64,000 nucleotides of DNA. Source: Paraburkholderia fungorum (GTDB lineage: Bacteria > Pseudomonadota > Gammaproteobacteria > Burkholderiales > Burkholderiaceae). Position 1 is the stretch's first letter. The number at the start of each line of letters is the position of its first letter. The DNA lies in NCBI RefSeq assembly GCF_003610895.1, contig NZ_MCAS01000029.1, positions 1-64,000 on the forward strand, given 5' to 3'. This document shows, in pieces, positions 34,238 through 42,979 of the stretch. The position numbers were made by a program, and so were the translations under genes. The notes under the pieces were generated by a model, which saw nothing but the letters and a program-made list of their open reading frames with translations, had not been told where the DNA came from and made no database searches.

Positions 34238-34513
34238 ATGAAAGGAAAATGGGGTTTTGCAGCAGCGGTTTTATCGATTGCCGCCGCGAGCGGCGCGGCG
34301 TTCGCACAAGGTGGCGGCAATGGCCAGGGCGGCACGGGTGGAGGCAATGCGCACAGTGCCGCCACATCGGGAATGACGTATCACGGCGACCCGGCCAACA
34401 GCCCAATGGCGAGGGCGCCGGGAAACATGATGCAGACGATGAGTTTGAACGATGCCGGCAGCCAGTCCGTGCCGCCTGACAGCGCAATGAATGCCCCGAA
34501 AACCGGGCAGTAA
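34238..34513 (+). CDS. Small exported glycine-rich protein
   Basis: 91 residues from ATG 34238 (MKGKWGFAAAVLSIAAASGAAFA, signal peptide about 1-23), then a Gly/Asn/Ser-rich, low-complexity mature part (QGGGNGQGGTGGGNAHSA) and a Met/Pro/Ser tail without cysteines. Likely secreted or periplasmic and disordered. No domain recognised. GGGGCAGG upstream gives a fair SD. The longer frame reaching back to 34148 has no start support. Confidence 0.6.
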   Translation: MKGKWGFAAAVLSIAAASGAAFAQGGGNGQGGTGGGNAHSAATSGMTYHGDPANSPMARAPGNMMQTMSLNDAGSQSVPPDSAMNAPKTGQ

Positions 34514-34570
34514 ATCGTCGCCTCATTGTGCGTCAGGCGTCGTTCAGGCTCATGAGTTGCTGAAAGATGC

Positions 34571-35077
34571 TCACAATCCGTCACCCACGCAAGCCGGCGC
34601 CTGCGTGTTCGCGGCAGCTTCCCGCGCCGCCGCGAAGCGCGGCGACTCAATGAATGCGCTGACTTGCCGCACGATTTGCCAGAACACTTTTTCAAACACG
34701 CGGACTCGCTCCGGCTCGGGCAAGCCGTCGACGAGCGGATCGGCAAAGATCCAGCTGCAGAGCGATGGTTCTCCGGGAAAGCGCGGCGCATGATGCCCGG
34801 CGACGCATTCGTCCATGGCGACAATAAGGTCCATCCGCGGCGCCCATTCGCCCGTGAATTCCAGCCAGCTTTTCGGGCTGAGCACGCCGAGGTCCGAAAT
34901 ACCCGGCCGCAATTGCGCGATCGCCATGGGATGAACTCGCACGGCCGGCTCCGGACCCGCGCTGAATGCCTCGAACCGGTGTCCCGCCAGTTCGCGCAGT
35001 AAAGCTTCGGCGACGATGCTGCGTGCTGAATTCTCCCGACAGAGAAACAGCACCTTGTATTTTCTGGTCACGCTCAC
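34571..35077 (-). CDS. Low-molecular-weight phosphatase / arsenate reductase-like protein
   Basis: 168 residues starting with GTG (SVTRKYKVLFLCRENSARSIVAEALL). The CX5R active-site loop is C-RENSA-R-S, the LMW protein-tyrosine phosphatase/ArsC signature, and an Asp-Pro general-acid loop is present (IFADPLVDGLPE). No other ars gene is nearby, so a role as a tyrosine phosphatase or a stand-alone arsenate reductase are both open. The C-terminus is longer than usual, with an Ala-rich tail. Confidence 0.78.
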   Translation of the reverse strand: MSVTRKYKVLFLCRENSARSIVAEALLRELAGHRFEAFSAGPEPAVRVHPMAIAQLRPGISDLGVLSPKSWLEFTGEWAPRMDLIVAMDECVAGHHAPRFPGEPSLCSWIFADPLVDGLPEPERVRVFEKVFWQIVRQVSAFIESPRFAAAREAAANTQAPACVGDGL

Positions 35078-35337
35078 CCCGTACCTGTGCTCTTTTTATC
35101 TCTTCGACTGATTCTGCCGCGTCAGTTTTGCGCCGTCATGACATTTCGGTGACGTGGTGTGCCGCACTGCAGCGCATGTACCAGAACAGCCGCCCCACAG
35201 GTATCGCGCGTTGCATTTGTGACGAAGTTCAACAACGTAAAGTCGAATCTTTCAGTATGCTGTCAACCGCGCGCCAACCAGGTGGCCTTCGCGGCGACTG
35301 CAAGCGTGCGCGAAAATCCCATAGTAATTAGAGACAC

Positions 35338-36642
35338 ATGAACGCTACAACGTTGAACCCTGCCGCCGACCGGGACAAACTGGAATCCCTCGCCTACGCC
35401 AAAGTCACCTGGCGCCTCCTGCCCTTTTTATTTCTCTGCTACGTCGCGGCCTATCTTGACCGCGTCAACGTCGGCTTTGCGAAGCTGCAAATGCTCAACG
35501 ACCTGCACTTCAGCGACACGGTTTACGGGCTGGGCGCGGGTATTTTCTTCATCGGCTATTTCTTTTTCGAAGTCCCCAGCAACGTCCTGATGCACCGGTT
35601 TGGCGCACGCGTATGGATCAGCCGGATCATGATTACATGGGCAGTCATCTCGGCTGCCACCCTGTTCGTCACTACGCCAACCCAGTTCTACGTGTTGCGA
35701 TTCCTTCTCGGTGTCGCGGAAGCGGGTTTTTTCCCTGGCATCGTGCTGTACCTGACGTACTGGTATCCGGCTGCGCGCCGCAGCCGCGTGAATGCGTTGT
35801 TCATGATGGGCATTCCTGTCGCCGGCGTGTTCGGCGGCCCATTGTCCGGCTGGATCATGCAGGCATTCAATGGCGTGCATGGGCTCGCAAACTGGCAGTG
35901 GCTGTTCCTGCTGGAAGCCATTCCTTCGATCGTGCTTGGCGTCATGACGCTGAAGTACCTGCCGAATGGCATCCGCTCGGCAAAATGGCTCACGCAGGAG
36001 GAAAAGACGCTGCTCGAACAGCGCGTTGCGCAAGACGACGCCGGCAAGCTGCACGCCACGCTGTCGAGCGTGTTGAGCAATGGCCGGGTGTGGTTCATGG
36101 CCGCGATTTACTTCTGCTGCATGATGGGTCTCTACGGCGTGAGCTTCTATCTGCCCACGCTCATCAAAACCGCCGGCGTGAAAGATGCACTGGACGTCGG
36201 CATGCTCACCGCGATCCCGTACGGCTGCGCGATCGTCGCGATGCTGCTGATCGCCCGGAGTGCCGATCGCATGCGCGAGCGCCGCTGGCATTTCGCCGCC
36301 GCAAGCCTGATGGCGAGCGTGGGCCTCCTGAGCGCCACGTTTTTTACGTCCAACGTCGTTCTCGCGATGATCGCGCTGTCGATCGGCACGGCCGGCGTAC
36401 TCGCCACGATGCCGGTGTTCTGGGCCTGGCCTGGCGCGATGCTCGGCGGTAGCGCCGCAGCGGCCGGCATCGGCCTGATCAACTCGGTAGGCAATCTGGC
36501 AGGCTTCGTCAGCCCGACCATCGTCGGGTGGATGAAGGACGTCACGAACAGCACCAATGCCGGCATGATCGTGATTGCCGCCGCGCTCTTCGCCGGCGCC
36601 TGTCTCGCCTTCTTCCAGCCGCGCGAGCAGGTTCGCAAGTAA
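35338..36642 (+). CDS. MFS transporter (anion:cation symporter family)
   Basis: 434 residues, twelve hydrophobic segments. ACS signatures: VAAYLDRVNVGFAKLQM in the first loop and LRFLLGVAEAGFFPGIVLYLTYWYP in helices 4-5. It resembles carriers for tartrate, hexuronate, phthalate and other organic acids. It is not the rhamnose-linked MFS but is of the same family. No catabolic gene adjoins it, so the substrate is unknown. About 260 bp upstream is free for its promoter. Confidence 0.85.
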   Translation: MNATTLNPAADRDKLESLAYAKVTWRLLPFLFLCYVAAYLDRVNVGFAKLQMLNDLHFSDTVYGLGAGIFFIGYFFFEVPSNVLMHRFGARVWISRIMITWAVISAATLFVTTPTQFYVLRFLLGVAEAGFFPGIVLYLTYWYPAARRSRVNALFMMGIPVAGVFGGPLSGWIMQAFNGVHGLANWQWLFLLEAIPSIVLGVMTLKYLPNGIRSAKWLTQEEKTLLEQRVAQDDAGKLHATLSSVLSNGRVWFMAAIYFCCMMGLYGVSFYLPTLIKTAGVKDALDVGMLTAIPYGCAIVAMLLIARSADRMRERRWHFAAASLMASVGLLSATFFTSNVVLAMIALSIGTAGVLATMPVFWAWPGAMLGGSAAAAGIGLINSVGNLAGFVSPTIVGWMKDVTNSTNAGMIVIAAALFAGACLAFFQPREQVRK

Positions 36643-36677
36643 GCATCCGGGCGGCTTCAGTGCCGCCCGGATGCGCT

Positions 36678-37370
36678 TCAGAACTTCAAGCCGTTCAGAA
36701 ACTGAAACCAGAGCCCGCCCAGTACGCCGGCCGGATGGGCGGCGTTTGCATTTTCTTCACGCTTGCCTGGGTTGCCATGGTTGCCGGGGTTAGGCGAGGC
36801 GCCTCGATTGACGGCGGCGTCATCGTTCATTGCCTGCGCCTGCGCCGTGGGTGCAACGTCAGGGACGTCCGCCGCTTTTGCCGCCGCCTCGGCCGCGGCT
36901 TGCGCCTTCTGCGCCTCGCGCCGCGACGCCTGCAAGGCCGACACACTGTCGGCGATCTGCGCGGCCTGCCGCGCCTCGCATTGGCGTCCTAGCAGCACGC
37001 CGAACAGCACATCGCGATTGTGGCCGGCGTCGGCGAAACGCATGGCAAGCGACACCATCTCGGCATAGGCCGTTTCGCGCGCGGCACGCGCCGCCGCCTC
37101 GCGGTCGGTGTGCGCTTTTTGCTGGCGCGCACGCTGCGCTTCCCAGCCGCGCATCTGCTCGGTATAGACCTTGTCATACACCTTGCGCTGGGCGGCATCG
37201 GAGAGGATCGCGTACGCGTCCTTGATTTCCTGGAACGTGGCGCGCGCAACTTCTTCGGCGCCGCTGTTGCGATCCGGATGCCATTTCATCGCGGCCTTGC
37301 GGTAGGCCCGTTTGATTTCTTCGTCGGTGGCGTGCATGGGCACACCGAGCATGTCATATAGGGTTGCCAT
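36678..37370 (-). CDS. J-domain (DnaJ-like) protein
   Basis: About 230 residues from ATG 37370 (MATLYDMLGVPMHATDEEIKRAYRKAAMKWHPDRN), with an in-frame start 39 bp further upstream as alternative. The J domain (residues 1-65) has the HPD motif needed to stimulate DnaK ATPase. After it comes an Ala/Gln/Arg-rich helical region (about 75-170) and a low-complexity tail; there is no zinc finger or C-terminal substrate domain. So it is a type III J-protein that would recruit DnaK to a specific client. Convergent with the MFS gene ending at 36642. Confidence 0.85.
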   Translation of the reverse strand: MATLYDMLGVPMHATDEEIKRAYRKAAMKWHPDRNSGAEEVARATFQEIKDAYAILSDAAQRKVYDKVYTEQMRGWEAQRARQQKAHTDREAAARAARETAYAEMVSLAMRFADAGHNRDVLFGVLLGRQCEARQAAQIADSVSALQASRREAQKAQAAAEAAAKAADVPDVAPTAQAQAMNDDAAVNRGASPNPGNHGNPGKREENANAAHPAGVLGGLWFQFLNGLKF

Positions 37371-37474
37371 CGCCTGCTCGACCTCGTCGGGAATCACTTC
37401 GCGGACCATCGTAGCATGCAGAAAACGGCTTTATCGTGAAGCGGCCGGCGCTCACGCCATTGAAAGGCCAGACG

Positions 37475-37507
37475 AAAAAAAGGCCTCGCTACTGGTGTAG
37501 CGAGGCC
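37475..37507 (-). terminator. Strong rho-independent terminator, minus strand
   Basis: Perfect 11-bp stem GGCCTCGCTAC (37482-37492) / GTAGCGAGGCC (37497-37507) with a TGGT loop. On the minus strand it is followed by seven T (complement of A7, 37475-37481). No annotated minus-strand gene lies just to the right, so it must end a short transcript from the 37.5-37.8 kb region, probably the small ORF at 37562-37690 or an RNA. Confidence 0.75.
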
Positions 37508-37561
37508 GAGTCCCATGTCAAGGAGATGTCATGGAGGAGACGACCCGATCATAACCGTGCG

Positions 37562-37690
37562 TCATCGCACCCCCAAACAATGGTTCGCCATATGCTTATC
37601 CAGCGCGGCTTCAACTGCATTGCACTGGATCGCGTATCGGGTGCGCCAGGTGTTCGAAGCCGGGTTCGCGGCATCCATCAGACAGGCCAC
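37562..37690 (-). CDS. Candidate small protein upstream of a terminator
   Basis: Minus-strand frame of 42 codons from GTG 37690 (or 38 from ATG 37678): MDAANPASNTWRTRYAIQCN, then VEAALDKHMANHCLGVR. It stops about 55 bp before the strong terminator at 37475-37507, the reason for listing it. Two cysteines, no membrane segment. The SD is weak (GGCGG before GTG). It may be real, or the transcript may be a non-coding RNA. I recognise no family. Confidence 0.3.
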   Translation of the reverse strand: MACLMDAANPASNTWRTRYAIQCNAVEAALDKHMANHCLGVR

Positions 37691-37854
37691 CGAGCCGCCA
37701 ATAACCCCGTGCGGTTATATCGTTAGAACAAAAAGTCGCTTCGTGCGGGTCGCGGCGGTCATTAAGATAACGCTTCAAAGTCCGGTTCGCCCCGGTTCGT
37801 CTACGCGCAGCCCCGCGCCAGCGTCCCGTGAGCCGCTACCGAAGGAGCATTTCG

Positions 37855-38514
37855 TTGACCAGTTTCGATCATCAGCGCCGGCCACTCGTCATCGGCATCG
37901 GCGGCACGACACGCGCGGCGTCGTCGACCGAGCGCGCACTCGGCTTTGCGCTGCGCGGCGCGGAAGCCGCCGGAGCGAATACCCGGCTGTTCGGCGGCAC
38001 CTTCCTGCATAGCCTGCCCCACTATGCCCCCGAAAATCCTCAACGCACCGACGAACAGCTCGAACTGATCGAGGCCGTGCGCCACGCGGACGCGCTGATC
38101 ATCGCGACGCCCGGCTATCACGGCGGCGTCTCGGGTCTCGTCAAGAACGCGCTGGACACGCTCGAGGAACTGCGTGCGGACGAGCGGCCGTATCTGGATG
38201 GCCGCGCGGTCGGCTGTATCGTCACCGCTTATGGCTGGCAGGCTGCCGGCTCGGTGCTGACCTCGCTGCGCTCGATCGTCCACGCCTTGCGCGGCTGGCC
38301 TACGCCGTTCGGCGCCGGGATCAACACGCTGGAAACGCGCTTCGACACCGTCGACACCTGTTCCGACGCCAAGGTTGTCGATCAGCTCGCCACGGTCGGC
38401 CAGCAGGCCGCGCAATTCGCGCTGGCCTTCAACGCACACCGCACGCCCACGGCCGCACCGCTCGGCCAGGCAGTCAAGGAAGCGCAACCCGCCCGCCTGC
38501 TGCACGCGGTTTAA
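37855..38514 (+). CDS. NADPH-dependent FMN reductase-like flavoprotein
   Basis: 219 residues from TTG 37855 (TTG ACC AGT TTC GAT), selected by GGAG seven nt upstream; the upstream GTG has no SD. Flavodoxin-like fold: IGIGGTTRAASSTERALGFAL gives the FMN phosphate loop, and ATPGYHGGVSGLVKNALDTLEEL the second FMN-binding loop. Similar proteins reduce FMN, quinones or chromate with NADPH. It stands alone between the small minus-strand ORF and an uncharacterised short gene. Confidence 0.83.
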   Translation: MTSFDHQRRPLVIGIGGTTRAASSTERALGFALRGAEAAGANTRLFGGTFLHSLPHYAPENPQRTDEQLELIEAVRHADALIIATPGYHGGVSGLVKNALDTLEELRADERPYLDGRAVGCIVTAYGWQAAGSVLTSLRSIVHALRGWPTPFGAGINTLETRFDTVDTCSDAKVVDQLATVGQQAAQFALAFNAHRTPTAAPLGQAVKEAQPARLLHAV

Positions 38515-38532
38515 GCGCGAACCGTACGACAT

Positions 38533-38557
38533 CGTGGATCGCAATTCGCGATCCACG
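38533..38557 (+). terminator. Hairpin after the FMN reductase gene
   Basis: 10-bp perfect stem CGTGGATCGC (38533-38542) / GCGATCCACG (38548-38557), loop AATTC, 18 bp past the stop. No T-run follows, so it is a weak or rho-aided terminator, or an RNA-stabilising hairpin. Confidence 0.4.
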
Positions 38558-38924
38558 AATCCTGTGTCCATCGCCGCGCATTTACCCTTGTATTTGCCCC
38601 CGCACTCCCTCGTGCATGCCCGCTTCCGGCCGGTTTCCTCGACCCGTCGCGTCCGCTCCGTTCCAAACCGTGCGCCACATAACAGACCGTCCGTCAACAA
38701 GGCTGGATAGTGTCTTTACGTCTGGCGACTATGGACCGATCCAGCCTCCTGAAGACCGTTCCAGAATCACGCTGATTTGCTTACGAGGAAAGATTGGTTC
38801 ACCCGCTGCGTGGCGCGGCCTACGCTGGATCCTGCCCGCTGACTCACCGGTTGCCCGACGCACAGGGTTGCGTCCCGTTTGCCGGCTCCCTGGCAACACA
38901 CACGGGCACCTCACTGCCACGATC
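38558..38924. other. Intergenic region, nothing identified
   Basis: About 370 bp before the short gene at 38925. No supported ORF, repeat or strong promoter was found; short frames on both strands lack start signals. Confidence 0.4.
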
Positions 38925-39140
38925 ATGAATTCACATATCCGCTACAAAGGCTACGAAGTCGCACCGGCGGCACAACGGCTCCCCAACGGCCTGTTCGCCG
39001 CCAATCTGACTATCGAGAAAACCGCGGCAAACCACGCGCAGGCCTACTCGTTCGACGCGCTCGATTACTTCTTCGACGAAGAGCATGCGCTCGCCTATGC
39101 GTTCCGCTGGGGACGCATGTGGATCGACAGCCGAAAATAA
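38925..39140 (+). CDS. Short conserved-looking protein of unknown function
   Basis: 71 residues, MNSHIRYKGYEVAPAAQRLP then a compact beta-rich domain (FAANLTIEKTAANHAQAYSFDALDYFF) ending in YAFRWGRMWIDSRK. The 'YKGYEVxPxxxxLxxGxFxAxLxIE' layout is a familiar small beta-proteobacterial hypothetical protein pattern. No signal peptide or cysteine. The frame is open well upstream but reads as non-protein sequence, so ATG 38925 is taken although its SD is weak. Confidence 0.6.
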   Translation: MNSHIRYKGYEVAPAAQRLPNGLFAANLTIEKTAANHAQAYSFDALDYFFDEEHALAYAFRWGRMWIDSRK

Positions 39141-39265
39141 GCGCGGCACGTTTCGCAGGTGTGTTTCGCAACCCGGCTAACGCGGGCCTCTTTGCGATCC
39201 CTGACGTCGGTTTCAGAACGGCTGTGCCAGAATAGGCGACACCTGAGTTCAAGGAGTCGCCTGCA

Positions 39266-40720
39266 ATGACGTGGACCGTCGATCAACAGTTAGCCCTAAG
39301 CGCAACGGAAGCGATCGCTGCGATCCAGTCCGGGCGCCTCAAAGCCGCCGACTATATGGCCACGCTGCTGGCGCGCGCGGCGTCGCTCTCGAGCCTCAAT
39401 GCGCTCACCACGCTCGACCTCGACGGCGCGCTGGCCGCCGCGCAACGCATCGATGCGTTGCCGCCCGAAACGAAAGCGCAGTTGCCGCTCGCCGGTTTGC
39501 CCATCGTCGTGAAGGACAACATCAACACGGCCGGCTTGCAGACTTCGGCGGGCACGCCCGCTCTTGAGGGTTTTGTGCCGAAGACGAACGCGCCTTCGGT
39601 ACAGCGGCTTCTCGATGCCGGGGCCATCGTACTCGGCAAAGCCAACATGCACGAACTCGCGTTCGGCATCACCAGCACGAACCTCGCCACGCACGCCGGG
39701 CCGGTGCGCAATCCGTATGACCCCACCGTGATTCCAGGCGGCTCGTCGGGCGGCACGGCCGCCGCGATCGCCGCGCGCATGGTGCCTGCCGGTCTCGGCA
39801 CCGACACCGGTGGCTCGACGCGTATTCCGGCGGCGTTGACAGGCACCGTGGGGTTTCGCCCGTCCGTCGGCAACGGCGGCGCCGAGCGGCGCTATCACGA
39901 CCCGAACGCCGTCGTGCCGATCAGCCATACGCGCGACACCGTGGGACCGATGGCACGTACGGTCGCCGATGTCGCCCTGCTCGATAGCGTGATCACCGGC
40001 GCGGGGCCGTTGCCCGCGCTCAGCCTGAACGGCCTGCGCATCGGCTTGCCCGCACCGCTCTGGGAAGGACTCGAAAGGCAGGTGGACGAAGTGGCGCGCG
40101 CCGCCTTGCGCCGCCTCGAAGCAGCGGGCGTTATCTTCGTGCCGGTCGCAATGAGCGAGCTGGAAACCCTGAACGGCCTGGTAGGCGGTCCAATCGCCAT
40201 CCATGAGGCGCGCGAGGACGTACGCACCTGGCTCGTCGCCAACGATGCGCCGGTCAAGACCGTGGCTGAGCTCGCGGCCCGCATTGCGAGCCCGGACGTA
40301 CGCGCGATCTACGACGACGTGCTCGCCGACGTGCTCGGTGACCGTTACGATGCGGCACTGCTGCAATGGCGACCGCGCTTGCAGCAGTACATCGCGGCAA
40401 CGTTCGCCGACGAGCGCCTCGACGCGCTGCTGTTCCCGACCACGCGCCTCGCTGCGGTGCGCATCGACGATCTGAACGGCTCGTCGACCGTCTCGATCGA
40501 TGGCGCCGCGCCGCTCGATACGATGGAAGCGTTCCTGCGCAATACCGACCCAGCCAGCACGTCCGGCATTCCGGGCTTGTCGCTGGCGGCCGGGATGACC
40601 GCCGGCGGCCTGCCGGTCGGCCTGGAACTGGACGGCCCGCTTGGCGAGGACCGGCGGCTACTGGCGATCGGCGTCGCGTTCGAGCAATTGCTCGGCGTGC
40701 TGCCGGCGCCGGCACTCTGA
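39266..40720 (+). CDS. Amidase-signature family hydrolase
   Basis: 484 residues, ATG preceded by GGAG. Amidase signature: catalytic Lys in IVVKDNINTAG (about K83), the GGSSGG loop (158-163) and nucleophile Ser in GTDTGGSTRIPA (about S184). The N-terminus and overall length fit the AtzF/indole-acetamide/mandelamide group, and the substrate is not determined. A Glu/Asp-tRNA amidotransferase role is unlikely since no gatB/C genes adjoin it. The next gene (CDP-diglyceride hydrolase) follows within 20 bp, suggesting co-transcription. Confidence 0.87.
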   Translation: MTWTVDQQLALSATEAIAAIQSGRLKAADYMATLLARAASLSSLNALTTLDLDGALAAAQRIDALPPETKAQLPLAGLPIVVKDNINTAGLQTSAGTPALEGFVPKTNAPSVQRLLDAGAIVLGKANMHELAFGITSTNLATHAGPVRNPYDPTVIPGGSSGGTAAAIAARMVPAGLGTDTGGSTRIPAALTGTVGFRPSVGNGGAERRYHDPNAVVPISHTRDTVGPMARTVADVALLDSVITGAGPLPALSLNGLRIGLPAPLWEGLERQVDEVARAALRRLEAAGVIFVPVAMSELETLNGLVGGPIAIHEAREDVRTWLVANDAPVKTVAELAARIASPDVRAIYDDVLADVLGDRYDAALLQWRPRLQQYIAATFADERLDALLFPTTRLAAVRIDDLNGSSTVSIDGAAPLDTMEAFLRNTDPASTSGIPGLSLAAGMTAGGLPVGLELDGPLGEDRRLLAIGVAFEQLLGVLPAPAL

Positions 40721-40735
40721 GCGCGCGGCTTGACG

Positions 40736-41569
40736 ATGCCCCTCAAGGATGCGGTTGAAAACACCGCTAAAAGAGCGCCGTTCCGCATGCTGACGAGCGC
40801 GCCAGCAACGCGCCGTCTTCAGCAAACGATTCTGCGAACCGCCGCGGCATTGGCGCTCGTCTGCACTGCCGCCGCCTGCGCGCGCCTTGCGGCGGTCGAT
40901 TCGAACGCGCTCTGGAAAATCGTCGATATGCGTTGCGTGCCGTCGCAACAGGCCACCGGTACGCCGGGCCAATGCACGGTCGTCAATCTCGACAAACGCT
41001 ACGCGATCCTGAAGGATATCGTCGGCCGCTCGCAGCATCTGCTGATTCCCACCGATCGCGTCACCGGCATAGAAAGTCCATTCGTGCTGGAGCCGAATGC
41101 GCAGGACTACTGGGACGACGCGTGGGCTTCGCGGCTTTACGTCGAGAAATCCGTCAAGCAGATGTTGCCCGACGATCAACTCGGCCTCGAGATCAACTCG
41201 CAATACCGTCGCTCGCAAAACCAGTTGCATATCCATATCGATTGCATGCAAGGCAGCGTGAGCGCCGCACTCGCGCGTCACGCGAAGGATGCACCAGGCA
41301 AGTGGCAGTGGGACACGCTCGACGGCAGGCGCTACCGGGTCATGCGCGTCACCTCGCTCACTCAGGCGAACAATCCGTTTCGCATCGTCGCGCGTGACAA
41401 TCCGGACAGCCAGGCAATGGCCATGCAAACCATCCTCGTGACCGGTGCGGGACCATCTGCACAGCAGGACGGCTGGCTGATCGTGAATAGCGGTCTGGAT
41501 GTCGACAATGGCAGCGGCACGGCGGAAGGTCTGCTCGATCACACTTGCCGCGTGGGGGACAGTGATTGA
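40736..41569 (+). CDS. cdh: CDP-diacylglycerol pyrophosphatase
   Basis: About 277 residues from ATG 40736 (MPLKDAVENTAKR), with an ATG at 40787 as a plausible shorter start (260 residues, nearer the E. coli length). A hydrophobic N-terminal segment (RTAAALALVCTAAACARL) anchors or exports it. The family blocks are present: ALWKIVDMRCVP, SPFVLEPNAQDYW and the HIT-like QNQLHIHIDCM with its catalytic histidines, then a C-terminal GLLDHTCR. It splits CDP-diacylglycerol to CMP and phosphatidate. Likely cotranscribed with the amidase, though the functions are unrelated. Confidence 0.87.
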   Translation: MPLKDAVENTAKRAPFRMLTSAPATRRLQQTILRTAAALALVCTAAACARLAAVDSNALWKIVDMRCVPSQQATGTPGQCTVVNLDKRYAILKDIVGRSQHLLIPTDRVTGIESPFVLEPNAQDYWDDAWASRLYVEKSVKQMLPDDQLGLEINSQYRRSQNQLHIHIDCMQGSVSAALARHAKDAPGKWQWDTLDGRRYRVMRVTSLTQANNPFRIVARDNPDSQAMAMQTILVTGAGPSAQQDGWLIVNSGLDVDNGSGTAEGLLDHTCRVGDSD

Positions 41570-41759
41570 GTGCCGGTTGCCTGGATTTTGCAAGGCGCTC
41601 TGAGCATCGGACAGTGCCGACCCGGCTCGAGGTAAGGGCTGGCGATGTGTCCCCCAGCTTTTGCATCTATACGCAGATGCATTGCTGAACAAAATGGTTC
41701 TAGTACTGCCAATTGGTCCGTAGGATCGGTCTAAACCTGCATTCCGACCGATCCAGCCG

Positions 41760-42848
41760 ATGGCGATTTATCTCGACGACACGCAACGCGAAGCACTCGC
41801 CCACCAGGCTGCAAGCTGGACATGGCGCACACAATGGCCGACGTGGCTGCTGATCGTCACGATCTACGGCGGCTGGATCGGCGTAGCGACGCATGCGCGC
41901 ACCCTGGGCCTGCCGCTCACTGCCGTGCTGCTGGCTTTGTTGGGCGCGTGGTACATGTCCCTGCAGCACGAACTCCTGCACGGTCATCCAACACGCTCGC
42001 CGCGCTTTAATGCGCTGTTGGGGTTCGCGCCGCTCGCGGTGTGGTTTCCGTATGGCGTCTACCGCGATTCGCATCTGCAACATCACGACGATCCGCATCT
42101 GACGCGCCCGGAGCGCGACCCCGAAAGCTATTTCGTGAGTGAACCTGTGTGGCAACGCGCGGGTTTTGCGATTCGTGCGCTGCTGACCTTGCGCAATACG
42201 TTTGTCGGCCGGCTGCTGGTTGGGCCGGCTTTTTCCATTGCGGCAACGGGCGCGAACGCGCTCGGCAAAATCAGACGCGGCGATTGGCGCGACGTGCCGA
42301 CGTGGCTCGCACACCTGGCCGCGCTAGCGGCACTGACAGTGTGGCTTCAGCGCATCTGCGCAATCCCGGCGTGGGTCTTTATAGTTGGTGGGGGCTATGG
42401 ATCGTTGTCGTTGGGTTCGATCCGCTCGTTTCGGGAACATCGCACGGCAAGTGCGTACGAGCATCGCACCGTCGTCAACGAAGCCGCGTGGTTCTGGCGG
42501 CTGCTGTTTTTGAATAACAACTATCACCTCGTGCATCACGATTTGCCGCATGTGCCGTGGTTCGCACTCCGGAAGGTTTATGAAACGTCTCGCCAGCAGT
42601 ATGTAGAACGCTCGGGAGGGTTTCTCGTGAAGGGTTACGGTGAATGGATGCGGCTTTACGCGTTAACTCCGGTTGCGCATCCGGTGCACGATCGTCAGTC
42701 CGGTTTGATCCACGGGAACCCGCCTGTTTCCGAGGTTTTTTCGGGTAAATCGCGGACGGAATTCATGGCATTAGTCCGCCGGGGAGAACGCCATGACGTT
42801 GACCTACCTGCTACCGCCGAACGCCAAACCGCAACACAAGCGCTATAG
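41760..42848 (+). CDS. Fatty acid desaturase family protein
   Basis: 362 residues with the three histidine boxes of membrane di-iron desaturases: HELLHGH (about 70-76), HLQHHDDPH (about 105-113) and NNYHLVHHDLPH (about 259-270). Several hydrophobic helices lie in between. It probably acts on lipid or lipid-like substrates. The C-terminal tail (EVFSGKSRTEFM..) extends beyond the core. SD before ATG 41760 is weak. A degenerate copy of its C-terminal segment is found at 48.8 kb, so this family once had a second gene here. Confidence 0.85.
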   Translation: MAIYLDDTQREALAHQAASWTWRTQWPTWLLIVTIYGGWIGVATHARTLGLPLTAVLLALLGAWYMSLQHELLHGHPTRSPRFNALLGFAPLAVWFPYGVYRDSHLQHHDDPHLTRPERDPESYFVSEPVWQRAGFAIRALLTLRNTFVGRLLVGPAFSIAATGANALGKIRRGDWRDVPTWLAHLAALAALTVWLQRICAIPAWVFIVGGGYGSLSLGSIRSFREHRTASAYEHRTVVNEAAWFWRLLFLNNNYHLVHHDLPHVPWFALRKVYETSRQQYVERSGGFLVKGYGEWMRLYALTPVAHPVHDRQSGLIHGNPPVSEVFSGKSRTEFMALVRRGERHDVDLPATAERQTATQAL

Positions 42849-42979
42849 GCTCCGCGACCGCGGCTCCATGTATCTGCGGCTGGCGGTCTCGGGTCAACAG
42901 CGCTTCGATATCACGCAGGCTAAACTGAAACCTGCAATACCAGCGCACCACGCCACTGATGACCGTTGCCGGAAAACGA

